Shown: positions 34,311 to 41,918 of the stretch, piece after piece
How the letters are laid out: each line of letters begins with the position of its first letter
Numbering within the stretch: the first letter of the stretch is position 1
DNA from: UMGS1889 sp900556055
Lineage (GTDB): Bacteria > Bacillota > Clostridia > Oscillospirales > Ruminococcaceae
DNA: 53,168 bases
Reading direction: 5' to 3'
NCBI GenBank assembly: GCA_902463265.1
Contig: CABQEV010000017.1
Location: 1-53,168, forward strand
The notes under the pieces: model-generated
Databases searched by the model: none
Told to the model about the DNA's origin: nothing
Seen by the model: only the letters and a program-made list of their open reading frames with translations
Translations under genes and position numbers: made by a program

Positions 34311-34337
34311 TGAAGATATTTCCGCTGCTTCCGATAT
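34311..34337 (+). promoter_or_regulatory. Candidate sigma-28 promoter upstream of the rod genes
   Basis: TGAA (34311-34314), 15 bases, then TCCGATAT (34330-34337), close to the SigD consensus TAAA-N15-GCCGATAT. It sits 124 bp before the first rod gene and just after fliA. Confidence 0.45.
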
Positions 34338-34363
34338 GCTTTTTTATACTTTGCGTAAATTTA

Positions 34364-34380
34364 TCACGGCGATATATTGC
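34364..34380. repeat. Short dispersed repeat, copy 3 (core only)
   Basis: TCACGGCGATATATTGC matches the core of the repeat at 8109-8128 and 53058-53072. It lies in the 216-bp gap between fliA and the rod genes. Confidence 0.45.
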
Positions 34381-34460
34381 GATGTCAGCGTGTGTGTATA
34401 CCGAAAGTAAATCACGATATGTATAATAACGAAGAAAATATACCGAAAGGATAGATAAAT

Positions 34461-35216
34461 ATGTTCAGAGGCTTCTATATTTCCGCAAACAACATCATAA
34501 ATCAGGAACGTTCGCTGAATGTCATATCAAACAACATGGCAAACAGCAGCACGGCGGGATATAAGCGTGAGGAGTCTATCCCCGAAAGATTTGAGGAACG
34601 GCTTCTGCTTCTCAGAAACGGCAGGGACCGCTCGGGAACGATATCCTACCGCACTCAGGACTACACCTGGACGGATACCGAGCAGGGTACGCTTGAATAC
34701 ACCTACAAGCCCCTTGATATCGCACTTATCGGCAATGTTTTCTTCAATATTGAGGACAGGATATCGGGCGAACAGATGCTGACAAGGAACGGTCAGTTCA
34801 ATATCGACGGCGAGGGATATCTCGCACTCGGTTCGAGCGGACGCATACTTGACGCAAACGGTCAGTATATCCGGCTCGGAACCTCTGATTTTACCGTTTC
34901 CGAGGACGGCGTTATCACTGCGGAGGACGGCAGGACCTTCACCCTCGGACTTACATATATCGACGAGCAGACCGATATGGAGCGTGTCCGTGACAATATG
35001 TTCAGACCGTTTCAGAATGTTCCGATAGGAAATATCCCGAACGGCGAGAATTTCAAGGTCGTTCAGGGCGCATATGAGCGTTCAAATGTCGATATCGGCG
35101 AGGAAATGGTCGATGCAATGGCACGTCAGCGCAGCTTTGAGGCAAGCGTTCAGGCGATGCAGATAATGAACAGCATAAACCAGATCGCAGCAAACGATCT
35201 TATGAAGATAAACTGA
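34461..35216 (+). CDS. flgF: Flagellar rod protein, FlgF-like
   Basis: A 251-residue basal-body rod/hook family protein: N-terminal GFYISANNIINQERSLNVISNNMANSST and C-terminal EMVDAMARQRSFEASVQAMQIMNSINQIAAND helices. It resembles the FlgF/FlhO type by position and length; FlgF and FlgG are hard to separate by eye. AAAGGATAG lies upstream of the ATG. Followed 16 bp later by the second rod gene. Confidence 0.85.
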   Translation: MFRGFYISANNIINQERSLNVISNNMANSSTAGYKREESIPERFEERLLLLRNGRDRSGTISYRTQDYTWTDTEQGTLEYTYKPLDIALIGNVFFNIEDRISGEQMLTRNGQFNIDGEGYLALGSSGRILDANGQYIRLGTSDFTVSEDGVITAEDGRTFTLGLTYIDEQTDMERVRDNMFRPFQNVPIGNIPNGENFKVVQGAYERSNVDIGEEMVDAMARQRSFEASVQAMQIMNSINQIAANDLMKIN

Positions 35217-35232
35217 TAAGGAGTGAGCCGCA

Positions 35233-35961
35233 GTGAGCAGCATAGGCTTTTATTCATCGGCAATGGGCGTTTTTACAGCTAAGGACGCTATGGATATCAC
35301 CGCAAACAACGTCGCAAACGTCAATACGAACGGCTATAAGGCACTTCGTCCGTCGTTCGGCGACCTTATGTATACAAAAAGAAAGCTCCGCAATGACGAA
35401 GTTGATACGGGACACGGCGTAAGAGTTGACAAGACCGACCTCATGTTCGGTGTGGACAGCTTCTCAGAGAGCGGTCAGCCCTTGGATTTCGCCATCGCAT
35501 CAGAGGGACTTTTTGCGATAGACGACGCTGACGGACTTCTCTATACCCGTGACGGCTCGTTCTATATGAGCCAAACGGACGACGGAAACTGGCAGCTCGT
35601 GAACGGTTCGGGCGGATTTGTCCTCGACAATGAGGGAAATCACATCACTATCCCCTTCGAGGAGGACGGTGTTACCGTTGACAGAAACGCTCTCACGCAG
35701 ATGATAGGCGTTTATAACTTCGATAATCCCTATGGACTCGACCCCGTGGGCGACAACTACTATGCGGCTACCCTTTCAAGCGGTCAGCCGACTGCCGATC
35801 CCGATGCGAGAAAGCTGAACGGCTATCTCGAAATGTCCTCGGTAAGCCTTTCCAACGAAATGGTCAAGGTCATCGAGTATCAGAGAGGATTTCAGGCAAA
35901 TGTCACAATGGTGCAGACACATGACGAGCTTCAGAACATCATCAATCATCTCAGGCAGTAA
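35233..35961 (+). CDS. flgG: Flagellar rod protein, FlgG-like
   Basis: A 242-residue rod family protein with N-terminal FYSSAMGVFTAKDAMDITANNVANVNTNGYK and C-terminal EMVKVIEYQRGFQANVTMVQTHDELQ. The GTG start at 35233 follows AAGGAG at a nine-base spacing. With the preceding gene it corresponds to the flhO-flhP pair of Bacillus. Confidence 0.86.
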   Translation: MSSIGFYSSAMGVFTAKDAMDITANNVANVNTNGYKALRPSFGDLMYTKRKLRNDEVDTGHGVRVDKTDLMFGVDSFSESGQPLDFAIASEGLFAIDDADGLLYTRDGSFYMSQTDDGNWQLVNGSGGFVLDNEGNHITIPFEEDGVTVDRNALTQMIGVYNFDNPYGLDPVGDNYYAATLSSGQPTADPDARKLNGYLEMSSVSLSNEMVKVIEYQRGFQANVTMVQTHDELQNIINHLRQ

Positions 35962-36022
35962 CGCTTAGTATTATTTATAGCAATATATACAGTATGTATT
36001 GCAAACTTGGAGGAAATCCCTT

Positions 36023-36643
36023 ATGGCAATTCAAAGAATAGATGATCTCAGCTCTATGCATCTCGATGTGCTGAAGGAGATCGGCAACATCGGCTCGGGA
36101 AATGCGGCAACTTCCCTTGCGGATATGCTCAATATCATGGTCGATATAACCGTGCCGAACGTCAAGCTGCTCGAATTCAACGATGCGGTAGAATTTCTCG
36201 GCGGACCCGAAAATATAGTCATAGGAATGCTTGTGCGTCTTTCGGGCGATATCTCGGGAATGATGCTCTATGTTATCCAGGAGGCTTTTGCGGCAAATCT
36301 CGCAAGATCCATACTCGGAAAGGATAAATTCTCGCTTATGGAGCTTGACGAGATGGACAGCTCGCTTATCTCCGAGGTCGGAAACATAATGTCCGCATCA
36401 TATGTAAATGCGATAGCTTCCCTCTCGGGAATGTTCATAGATATATCCGTTCCGTCCCTCTGCGTCGATATGGCGGGAGCTATACTGAGCGTCCCTGCGA
36501 TAGAATTCTCGCAGATAGGCGACAAGGTGCTTTTCATAGACGACAGCTTTGTTATGGGCGACAATGAGGTAAGGAGCAACATGATACTTGTTCCCGAGCT
36601 TGATTCGCTCAATAAACTTTTCGGAACTCTGGGCATACAGTAA
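36023..36643 (+). CDS. cheC: CheY-P phosphatase CheC
   Basis: A 206-residue protein with two intact phosphatase signatures, KEIGNIGSGNAATSL and SEVGNIMSASYVNAI, each E-x2-N followed ~22 residues later by Pro (VDITVP and IDISVP). CheC dephosphorylates CheY-P and binds CheD for adaptation. The ATG at 36023 follows TTGGAGG; a TTG upstream would include the ribosome binding site. Confidence 0.95.
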   Translation: MAIQRIDDLSSMHLDVLKEIGNIGSGNAATSLADMLNIMVDITVPNVKLLEFNDAVEFLGGPENIVIGMLVRLSGDISGMMLYVIQEAFAANLARSILGKDKFSLMELDEMDSSLISEVGNIMSASYVNAIASLSGMFIDISVPSLCVDMAGAILSVPAIEFSQIGDKVLFIDDSFVMGDNEVRSNMILVPELDSLNKLFGTLGIQ

Positions 36644-36690
36644 AAAGGGGAAACTGAAACCATGCCAAATGAAAGGGCGGCAAAAACCGT

Positions 36691-37173
36691 ATGGGGAATC
36701 TGATCAATATAGGCATTTCCGATCTTAATGTTGCAAAGGACGGTGACACGCTTGTTACATACGCCCTCGGCTCATGTGTCGGAATATGTCTTTACGATAA
36801 ATCAAAGGGTATCGCCGGACTTGCGCATATAATGCTTCCGTGGAGCAAGGAATCCGCTTCGGGATCGGACAATAAGCGCAGATTTGCCGATACAGGAATA
36901 ACCGAGCTTATCATGCTTATGAACCGAAACGGCGCATCAGCCTCAGCGCTGACAGCCAAGATAGCGGGCGGAGCGCAGATGTTCGCATCGAATTCCGCAG
37001 TATTCAATATAGGCGAAAGAAATGTCGAAGCCGTAAAAAAGGTGCTTGCAACGTATAAGATCCCCATTATAGCCGAGCAGACGGGTGAAAATTACGGCAG
37101 GACCGTGTTCTTCTCCGCCGCAGACGGCATCATGCAGGTAAAAGCGGCAGGACGGCCGACAATTTGCGTTTAA
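36691..37173 (+). CDS. cheD: Chemoreceptor glutamine deamidase CheD
   Basis: A 160-residue protein with the CheD core TYALGSCVGICLYDKSKGIAGLAHIMLP, which includes the catalytic Cys, His and Thr. CheD deamidates receptor glutamines and forms a feedback pair with CheC. The ATG has only a weak, distant ribosome binding site. A 13-codon frame (36662-36703) with a good GGGGAA site ends inside cheD, so translation may be coupled. Confidence 0.93.
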   Translation: MGNLINIGISDLNVAKDGDTLVTYALGSCVGICLYDKSKGIAGLAHIMLPWSKESASGSDNKRRFADTGITELIMLMNRNGASASALTAKIAGGAQMFASNSAVFNIGERNVEAVKKVLATYKIPIIAEQTGENYGRTVFFSAADGIMQVKAAGRPTICV

Positions 37174-37188
37174 TACTAAAAACCCATT

Positions 37189-37259
37189 GAATTATGGGAA
37201 TCTCCCGCCGCAAAACCGCATATATCAAAGCTTTTGCGGCGATTTCTTCTCCATAATTC
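37189..37259 (+). terminator. Nested inverted repeat between cheD and the DUF342 gene
   Basis: Outer arms GAATTATGG (37189-37197) and CCATAATTC (37251-37259) enclose a second perfect stem, CGCCGCAAAA (37206-37215) with TTTTGCGGCG (37232-37241). The inner stem is followed by ATTTCTTCT. It may act as a partial terminator or processing site within the operon. Confidence 0.55.
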
Positions 37260-37341
37260 TAATGGTTTTTATTATAATACTATAAGCCTTGCCGTGCATA
37301 TGTGCGGCATTATCCATAATGAAAAAGGGGTGACCGATGCA

Positions 37342-38790
37342 ATGGCAGAACTTAATGATATGATCCGCAGGCTTAACGGTGAGAATGAAGCGGAGCAGAC
37401 CGAGGAAACAAAGCTCGTCCCCGTTGACGGCTTTGTTGCGGTAAGCGTGCCTACGGGAAACAGAATGGCGTTTCTGAGCGTCTATCCCCCGCAGAACGGC
37501 GGCAGGTCGGTGACCTTTGAGGAAGCCCTGAGAGCCGTGAAGGACAAGGGTGTTTCCGTCGGCATAAATGAAACCGCTATCAGGGAGGCGGTAAAAAATC
37601 CCGGTGAAAGCGGTCAGGTGCTGGCGGCTGAATGGCAGGCACCCGTTGACGGCGAGGACGGAACGATCGAGTATCTTTTCGACAAGGAGCATACCATAGC
37701 CCCCAAGGAGGACGAAAAGGGCTTCGTTGACTATAAGAATCTCGGAACTATCCGCAATATCGTCAAGGGAACGCCTATCGCAAATATCACCCTCCCGACA
37801 GAGGGCGAGCCGGGCGTTGATATCCTCGGCAGACCTGTTGCCCAGAGAAAGGGCAAGAAGCCGGCTTATGTCGTAGGCAAGGGTACGGTGCTGAATGCTC
37901 CGGGAACGCAGATACTTGCATCTACCAGCGGTCACCTCACCTATTCGCCCAACAGCGGATTTGCGATAGAGGATACCGTAGTTATCAGGGGCGACGTTGA
38001 CGCATCTGTCGGAAACCTTGATTTTATCGGCGATATCGTCATAAAGGGCGAGGTCATGGAGGGCTTCAAGGTCGCATCTCAGAAGAATATAACCATCAAC
38101 GGCAACGCAACGGGCGCATCTATCGAGGCGGGGCTGAACGTCACAATCAAAAAGGGCTGCATAAACTCCAATGTTATCGCCCACGGCGACGTGAATGTCG
38201 GCTTCTGCGAGAACGCAAAGATCGTCTGCGACGGAAACCTGAGATCACAGACCTTCGTTGCCTGCGATGTCTACTGCGCAGGAACGCTCTTTGCTCAGGG
38301 CGGCGACGGTGTTATCATGGGCGGAAAATACATCGCTCTCCAGAACATCGAAGCGCAGTCCATCGGCACAAAGAGCTACACTCCGACATCTATCACCGTC
38401 GGCGACAACGCAATGATGACCGAGGAGCGTGAGGGCGCACTGAAGGAGATCTCGAAGATCGCAACCCGAATGATAACCCTGAAGCAGGTAGTGGACTTCA
38501 TAAACGAGAAGAAAAAGCACGGCACAGTTCCGCCCGAGCGTGAGGAGATGCTTTCCGCCGCCATCAAGGAGCGCATAAAGCTGAACTGCGACAAGACCTC
38601 CCTCGAAAGGCGCATCAAGGAGATAAACGCATACCTCCAGAACAAGGAAAATCTCAGCGTGAGCTGCAACAAATACCTCTATCCCGGCGTAAGAGTCGTC
38701 ATAAACGACGCTGTTTATACCGTCACCGATGAGTGGGTGAAGGTAAGGCTGGTCGAAGAAAACGGCGACATAAAGCCTGTTCCGATGTAA
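37342..38790 (+). CDS. DUF342/FapA-like protein
   Basis: A 482-residue protein of the DUF342 (flagellar assembly protein A) type. After a variable N-terminal segment it has the family core (GTPIANITLPTEGEPGVDILGRPV, then repeated beta-strand turns VVIRGDVDASVGNLDFIGDIVIKGEV..., GFKVASQKNITINGNATGA) that forms a beta-helix, and a C-terminal coiled coil. In some polar flagellates FapA affects flagellar placement; function here is inferred from the family and position as the last gene of the locus. ATG 37342 lies after AAAGGGGTGA; upstream in-frame codons overlap the palindrome. Confidence 0.85.
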   Translation: MAELNDMIRRLNGENEAEQTEETKLVPVDGFVAVSVPTGNRMAFLSVYPPQNGGRSVTFEEALRAVKDKGVSVGINETAIREAVKNPGESGQVLAAEWQAPVDGEDGTIEYLFDKEHTIAPKEDEKGFVDYKNLGTIRNIVKGTPIANITLPTEGEPGVDILGRPVAQRKGKKPAYVVGKGTVLNAPGTQILASTSGHLTYSPNSGFAIEDTVVIRGDVDASVGNLDFIGDIVIKGEVMEGFKVASQKNITINGNATGASIEAGLNVTIKKGCINSNVIAHGDVNVGFCENAKIVCDGNLRSQTFVACDVYCAGTLFAQGGDGVIMGGKYIALQNIEAQSIGTKSYTPTSITVGDNAMMTEEREGALKEISKIATRMITLKQVVDFINEKKKHGTVPPEREEMLSAAIKERIKLNCDKTSLERRIKEINAYLQNKENLSVSCNKYLYPGVRVVINDAVYTVTDEWVKVRLVEENGDIKPVPM

Positions 38791-38797
38791 AAATTCA

Positions 38798-38835
38798 GCC
38801 GTCTCAGATCCGAAAAGGTCTGAGGCGGCTTTTTT
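38798..38835 (+). terminator. Intrinsic terminator closing the flagellar locus
   Basis: GCCGTCTCAGA (38798-38808) pairs with TCTGAGGCGGC (38819-38829), one G-U pair, followed by six to seven T. Confidence 0.93.
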
Positions 38836-39270
38836 GTTGGAATTTACGATATGTAAAGTTTAATGGCTTTACATATACGACAATTTTCAGCGAACATAGC
38901 GATGAACAAAATGTTTTTATTATTATCCGAATTGTAGACTTAAAATCAAGTTATATCCATATTATTTCATATGGACACAGCTTTTTTCTTTTTGAATAAT
39001 TTCACTTTCTCTTGAATATAAAGCCAACATGATCTCCGTATCTTGCGAGATCACCGTAACCTTGCTTTTTCTCGCGGCGATAGATTGCCGTCCAAGCTTT
39101 GTGTCCCCGCCGATACACAGCAAGCCGCCGTTCTGCGGTGCGGGAAGCATAGACAGTGTTCCGTGTGGAACGACATAAAAATATAATATTCAATCCTTTA
39201 TATTGTATTCAGACAATATTATCACCCTGAAATCGGCATATAGGATCTCGCCAAGGCAAAATTATCCGAA
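38836..39270. other. Gene-free stretch with a degraded coding-like remnant
   Basis: No supportable gene. Two overlapping minus-strand frames of about 60 codons cover 38962-39193, but neither has a ribosome binding site. The part around 39060-39170 contains the short dispersed repeat (39072-39090) and the sequence CGGCTTGCTGT also seen next to copy 1 near 8145, so it is probably repeat-derived. The rest is A/T-rich. Confidence 0.5.
39072..39090. repeat. Short dispersed repeat, copy 4
   Basis: TCGCGGCGATAGATTGCCG, matching the shared core with changes at the edges. Confidence 0.4.
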
Positions 39271-39274
39271 AGAC

Positions 39275-39303
39275 TTGACAGCATATCATCAATATGTTAT
39301 CAT
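39275..39303 (+). promoter_or_regulatory. Promoter of the DUF4349 gene
   Basis: TTGACA (39275-39280), 17-bp spacer, TATCAT (39298-39303), about 108 bp before the ATG. Confidence 0.78.
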
Positions 39304-39410
39304 CAACATATACACAGAATATTTTTCACTGAATATTTACATTTCTTCCCCATAAAAATCCCCTTACCCCGACGTATATATTACAAATGAAGCAAAAAGG
39401 AGCGGTCAAC

Positions 39411-40460
39411 ATGAAAAAACAGGTTTTTTTACCCATTATATTATCCGTGCTGATGCTGACGGCGTGCGGCGCTTCAAGCAGCAGCAGTTCCGTCAAGTCA
39501 GCTTCCAACGGCGCTTATGCCGAAAGCTATGATTCATATGATTATGATGCCGATTATGACGATTATTCCAATGAGGAATTTGCCGAAGAAGAGGTCGGCA
39601 GGAACGATTCCTCGGCAAATGATGCCGACAGCGTTTCCGCAAATGCGATAAAGCGTGAGATGCTCGTTTATTCATGCAGTATGTCGGTAGATACCTTGGA
39701 TTTTCAGGCATCGCTGGACTCGCTGAAGTCATCACTCGAAATGTACGGCGGATTTATCGAGCGGGAAAATTTCAATGACGGCGGAAACGGCGGCAGATGG
39801 TACAGTGCCGATGAAGAGAAATGGCAGTCGTATTCGGCAACGTTCCGTGTTCCGAGCGGCAATTACGAGGATTTCTGCAAGGCGGCTGCTGACATCGGCG
39901 ATATGCGCAGCAAGACTGCAAATGTTAAAAATCTCAGCACCGAATACAGCGACCTATCCACAACTCTTGCGATATATGAAGCTAAAGAGGAACGCTATAT
40001 TTCGATGCTTGCGGATATCACAGATGACGAGTATGCGATAGCTGTTGAAAAGGAGCTTACGGAAATTCAGGTAAAAATTGCGGGGATAAAAACGAGAATG
40101 AACGCAATTGAAACAGATGTTGCATATTCGTATGTATATCTCACGCTGAATGAGGTCAGGGAATATACTCAGCCTGCGCCGACGGCATACACATTCGGCG
40201 ACCGTCTGCGGGAAACGCTCAGGGAGACCGGTTCGGGATTTCTTGATTTCCTGGAGGGGCTGCTGTTCCTCATCATACATCTTGCGCCTTATCTCGTGCT
40301 GATAGGCATTATAGCGTTTGTTATAGTTAAGGCAGTGAGATACCGCAAGGGCAAAAAAGCGGCAAGATCGGCAGCATCGCAGACTGTGACAGTTTCCGCT
40401 GCCGCAGATGATATTTCCGAGCCGAAGGACGAAAGAACCGAGCCGACTGATGATAAATAG
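39411..40460 (+). CDS. DUF4349 lipoprotein
   Basis: A 349-residue protein. A signal peptide with the lipobox LTAC (Cys near residue 18) is followed by a Ser-rich and then Asp/Tyr/Glu-rich low-complexity region. The DUF4349 domain comes next (REMLVYSCSMSVDTLDFQASLDSLKSSL ... GFIERE..., VKNLSTEYSDLSTTLAIYEAKEERYISML, coiled coil), then a C-terminal transmembrane helix (LLFLIIHLAPYLVLIGIIAFVIV) with a basic cytoplasmic tail. Family function is unknown; it is an envelope protein. The ATG at 39411 lies after AAAAGGAG. It stands alone, ended by the hairpin at 40475. Confidence 0.88.
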   Translation: MKKQVFLPIILSVLMLTACGASSSSSSVKSASNGAYAESYDSYDYDADYDDYSNEEFAEEEVGRNDSSANDADSVSANAIKREMLVYSCSMSVDTLDFQASLDSLKSSLEMYGGFIERENFNDGGNGGRWYSADEEKWQSYSATFRVPSGNYEDFCKAAADIGDMRSKTANVKNLSTEYSDLSTTLAIYEAKEERYISMLADITDDEYAIAVEKELTEIQVKIAGIKTRMNAIETDVAYSYVYLTLNEVREYTQPAPTAYTFGDRLRETLRETGSGFLDFLEGLLFLIIHLAPYLVLIGIIAFVIVKAVRYRKGKKAARSAASQTVTVSAAADDISEPKDERTEPTDDK

Positions 40461-40474
40461 CACTTTGATCGATG

Positions 40475-40510
40475 GGAGAACTGCTTTTGCGGTTCTCCTT
40501 TTGCTTTTTA
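40475..40510 (+). terminator. Terminator of the DUF4349 gene, shared with element R
   Basis: GGAGAAC (40475-40481) pairs with GTTCTCC (40492-40498), followed by TTTTGCTTTTT. The hairpin and the ~30 bases after it match 6956-7015 inside element R copy A, so this is a partial element copy next to the gene. Confidence 0.75.
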
Positions 40511-40541
40511 TGTTCAGGTGAACAGCACCAACAGACCCGCA

Positions 40542-41104
40542 GCGGGGAACCCCCGCCGGTATTCCGCGTTACGGCGCAGCAAGCCGTCGCCTTACTTATG
40601 TTTAGGGATATAGCCAAGCGTCCGCGCGTTGGTACTTTGAGTTTTTGTTTGTGGAATGCATAGCTTAGGCGGTCATCACTTGGCACATTTCAAGGGCACA
40701 GCACCCACAGACCCGCACCAGAAACTAAAAAGTTCGCCAGCCTTTCTAAGGCTGCGGGATTCCAAAGGGCAATTGAAGGCTTTGACTTCAATTTGGTCCG
40801 TTTGGTCGCCCTCGCAAGGGCGAAATTCCGCAAGCCGCAGTCAAAAATTCGTTCACATAAAGAAAAGCAAAACCATAAGTCCAAACACGGAACGCACAAA
40901 GCAGATGAAAAGCACAAACCAACATATCCCAAAAGCCGCATGCACCCAAGAAGAGAAGTCCATCAAAGTTTAAATAACAAAATAAAGACGTGTAGACCGT
41001 CAACAGCATGCGGCGTATTGACCGATAACATCGCCGAACGGCGATAATGTATCGGTCAACCGCCGACAGGCGGCGGTAGGTCACTTGGCTTTCGGTATCC
41101 GCAG
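40542..41104 (+). repeat. Element R, copy B
   Basis: 563 bp with the same ordered blocks as copy A: hairpin GCGGGG/CCCCGC (40542-40556, 3-nt loop), the invariant unpaired block (40584-40612), then a divergent internal part in place of the terminator hairpin. After that come the shared 'CAGCCTTTCTAAGGCTG' hairpin (40738-40754), a longer stem AATTGAAG/CTTCAATT (40771-40793), stem GCCGCATGC/GCATGCGGC (40935-40943 with 41006-41014), hairpin TTGACCGATA/TATCGGTCAA (41018-41059) with inner ATCGCC/GGCGAT, and CCGCC/GGCGG (41060-41073). Coding frames are shifted relative to copy A. Confidence 0.75.
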
Positions 41105-41176
41105 AACAAGGCATTTCACTTGGCTTGCGGTTATGCGGTTCTGCTTGAATTTCGGTGGCTTTGTTGTGGTTGTATT

Positions 41177-41796
41177 CTGCGGATATCGGTTAGTTTGATG
41201 TGTCTTTGAACTGCGGGTTTATCGAACCAAGTGACCTTCCGCCGTTTCTTGCGAAACGGTTGACCGATGCATAGCCTCCCTTACGGTCGGCTGTTTTCGG
41301 TCAATGCCGCATGCAGGATTGATGCTCTTTGATTGTTTGGTTTGCGGTGTAGGATAGCGGGTCTACTGTTTCTTTTTCTGCATGCGGCTTTATGGATTTG
41401 CGGCTTTGTGCGATGCAATTGCTTTTGCTTGTTCTGTGTTTGGATTGACGCTTTTATTTCTCTTTATGTCAGCGAATTTTTAATTGTTGCTTGCGGAGTT
41501 TCGCCCTTGCGAGGGCGACCAGCCCTTGCCAAAGCCCAAGGGCTGGACCCCAACGCTTTTTAGTTTTGGTGCGGGTCTGTTGGTGCTGTGCCCCTGAATA
41601 TAAAAAGCAAAAATGAACCGCATAAAAGCAGTGCGCTCCACAAACAAAACGCAAAATGAACCGCATAAAAGCAGTGCGCTTCACAAACAAAACGCAAAGT
41701 CCCATTTGCGCGGACGCATAACCATATCCCTAAACATAAGTAAGGCGACGGCCTGCCGCGCCGTATCGCGGAAAACCCGTGGGGGTGTCCCCACGG
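41177..41796 (-). repeat. Element R, copy C (inverted, tail-to-tail with copy B)
   Basis: On the minus strand it has: hairpin CCGTGGGG/CCCCACGG (41777-41796, 4-nt loop), the invariant block (41721-41752), a 43-44-bp tandem duplication (41607-41693), a CCAGCCCTTG/CAAGGGCTGG hairpin (around 41520-41550), stem GCCGCATGCA/TGCATGCGGC (41306-41315 with 41379-41388), hairpin TTGACCGA/TCGGTCAA (41260-41304) with inner AGCC/GGCT, and CCGTTTC/GAAACGG with a GCAA-type loop (41242-41259). A stop codon interrupts the frame that is open in A and B. Confidence 0.72.
41607..41693. repeat. Two-copy 43-44-bp tandem repeat within element R copy C
   Basis: The unit runs from GCAAAA through ATGAACCGCATAAAAGCAG to CAAACAAAAC; copies 41607-41650 and 41651-41693 differ at two positions. 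It explains why copy C is about 50 bp longer than A and B. Confidence 0.85.
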
Positions 41797-41918
41797 TTAT
41801 ACGTTTACGACATAAAAATTGTTGGATTAGGCAAAAAAAAGTTAGCCACATTCCCTGCCGTTTATGATAAAATATATTCCAAACAGATACCAAATATCAT
41901 ATGGAAAGGAAGTATCTT

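Noticed and set aside
38962..39193. Two overlapping minus-strand frames of about 60 codons
   Set aside because: No ribosome binding site or promoter fits, and the sequence overlaps a dispersed repeat; more likely repeat-derived.
40475..41796. Insertion sequence
   Set aside because: No transposase frame, no terminal inverted repeats bracketing both ends and no clear target duplication could be seen.
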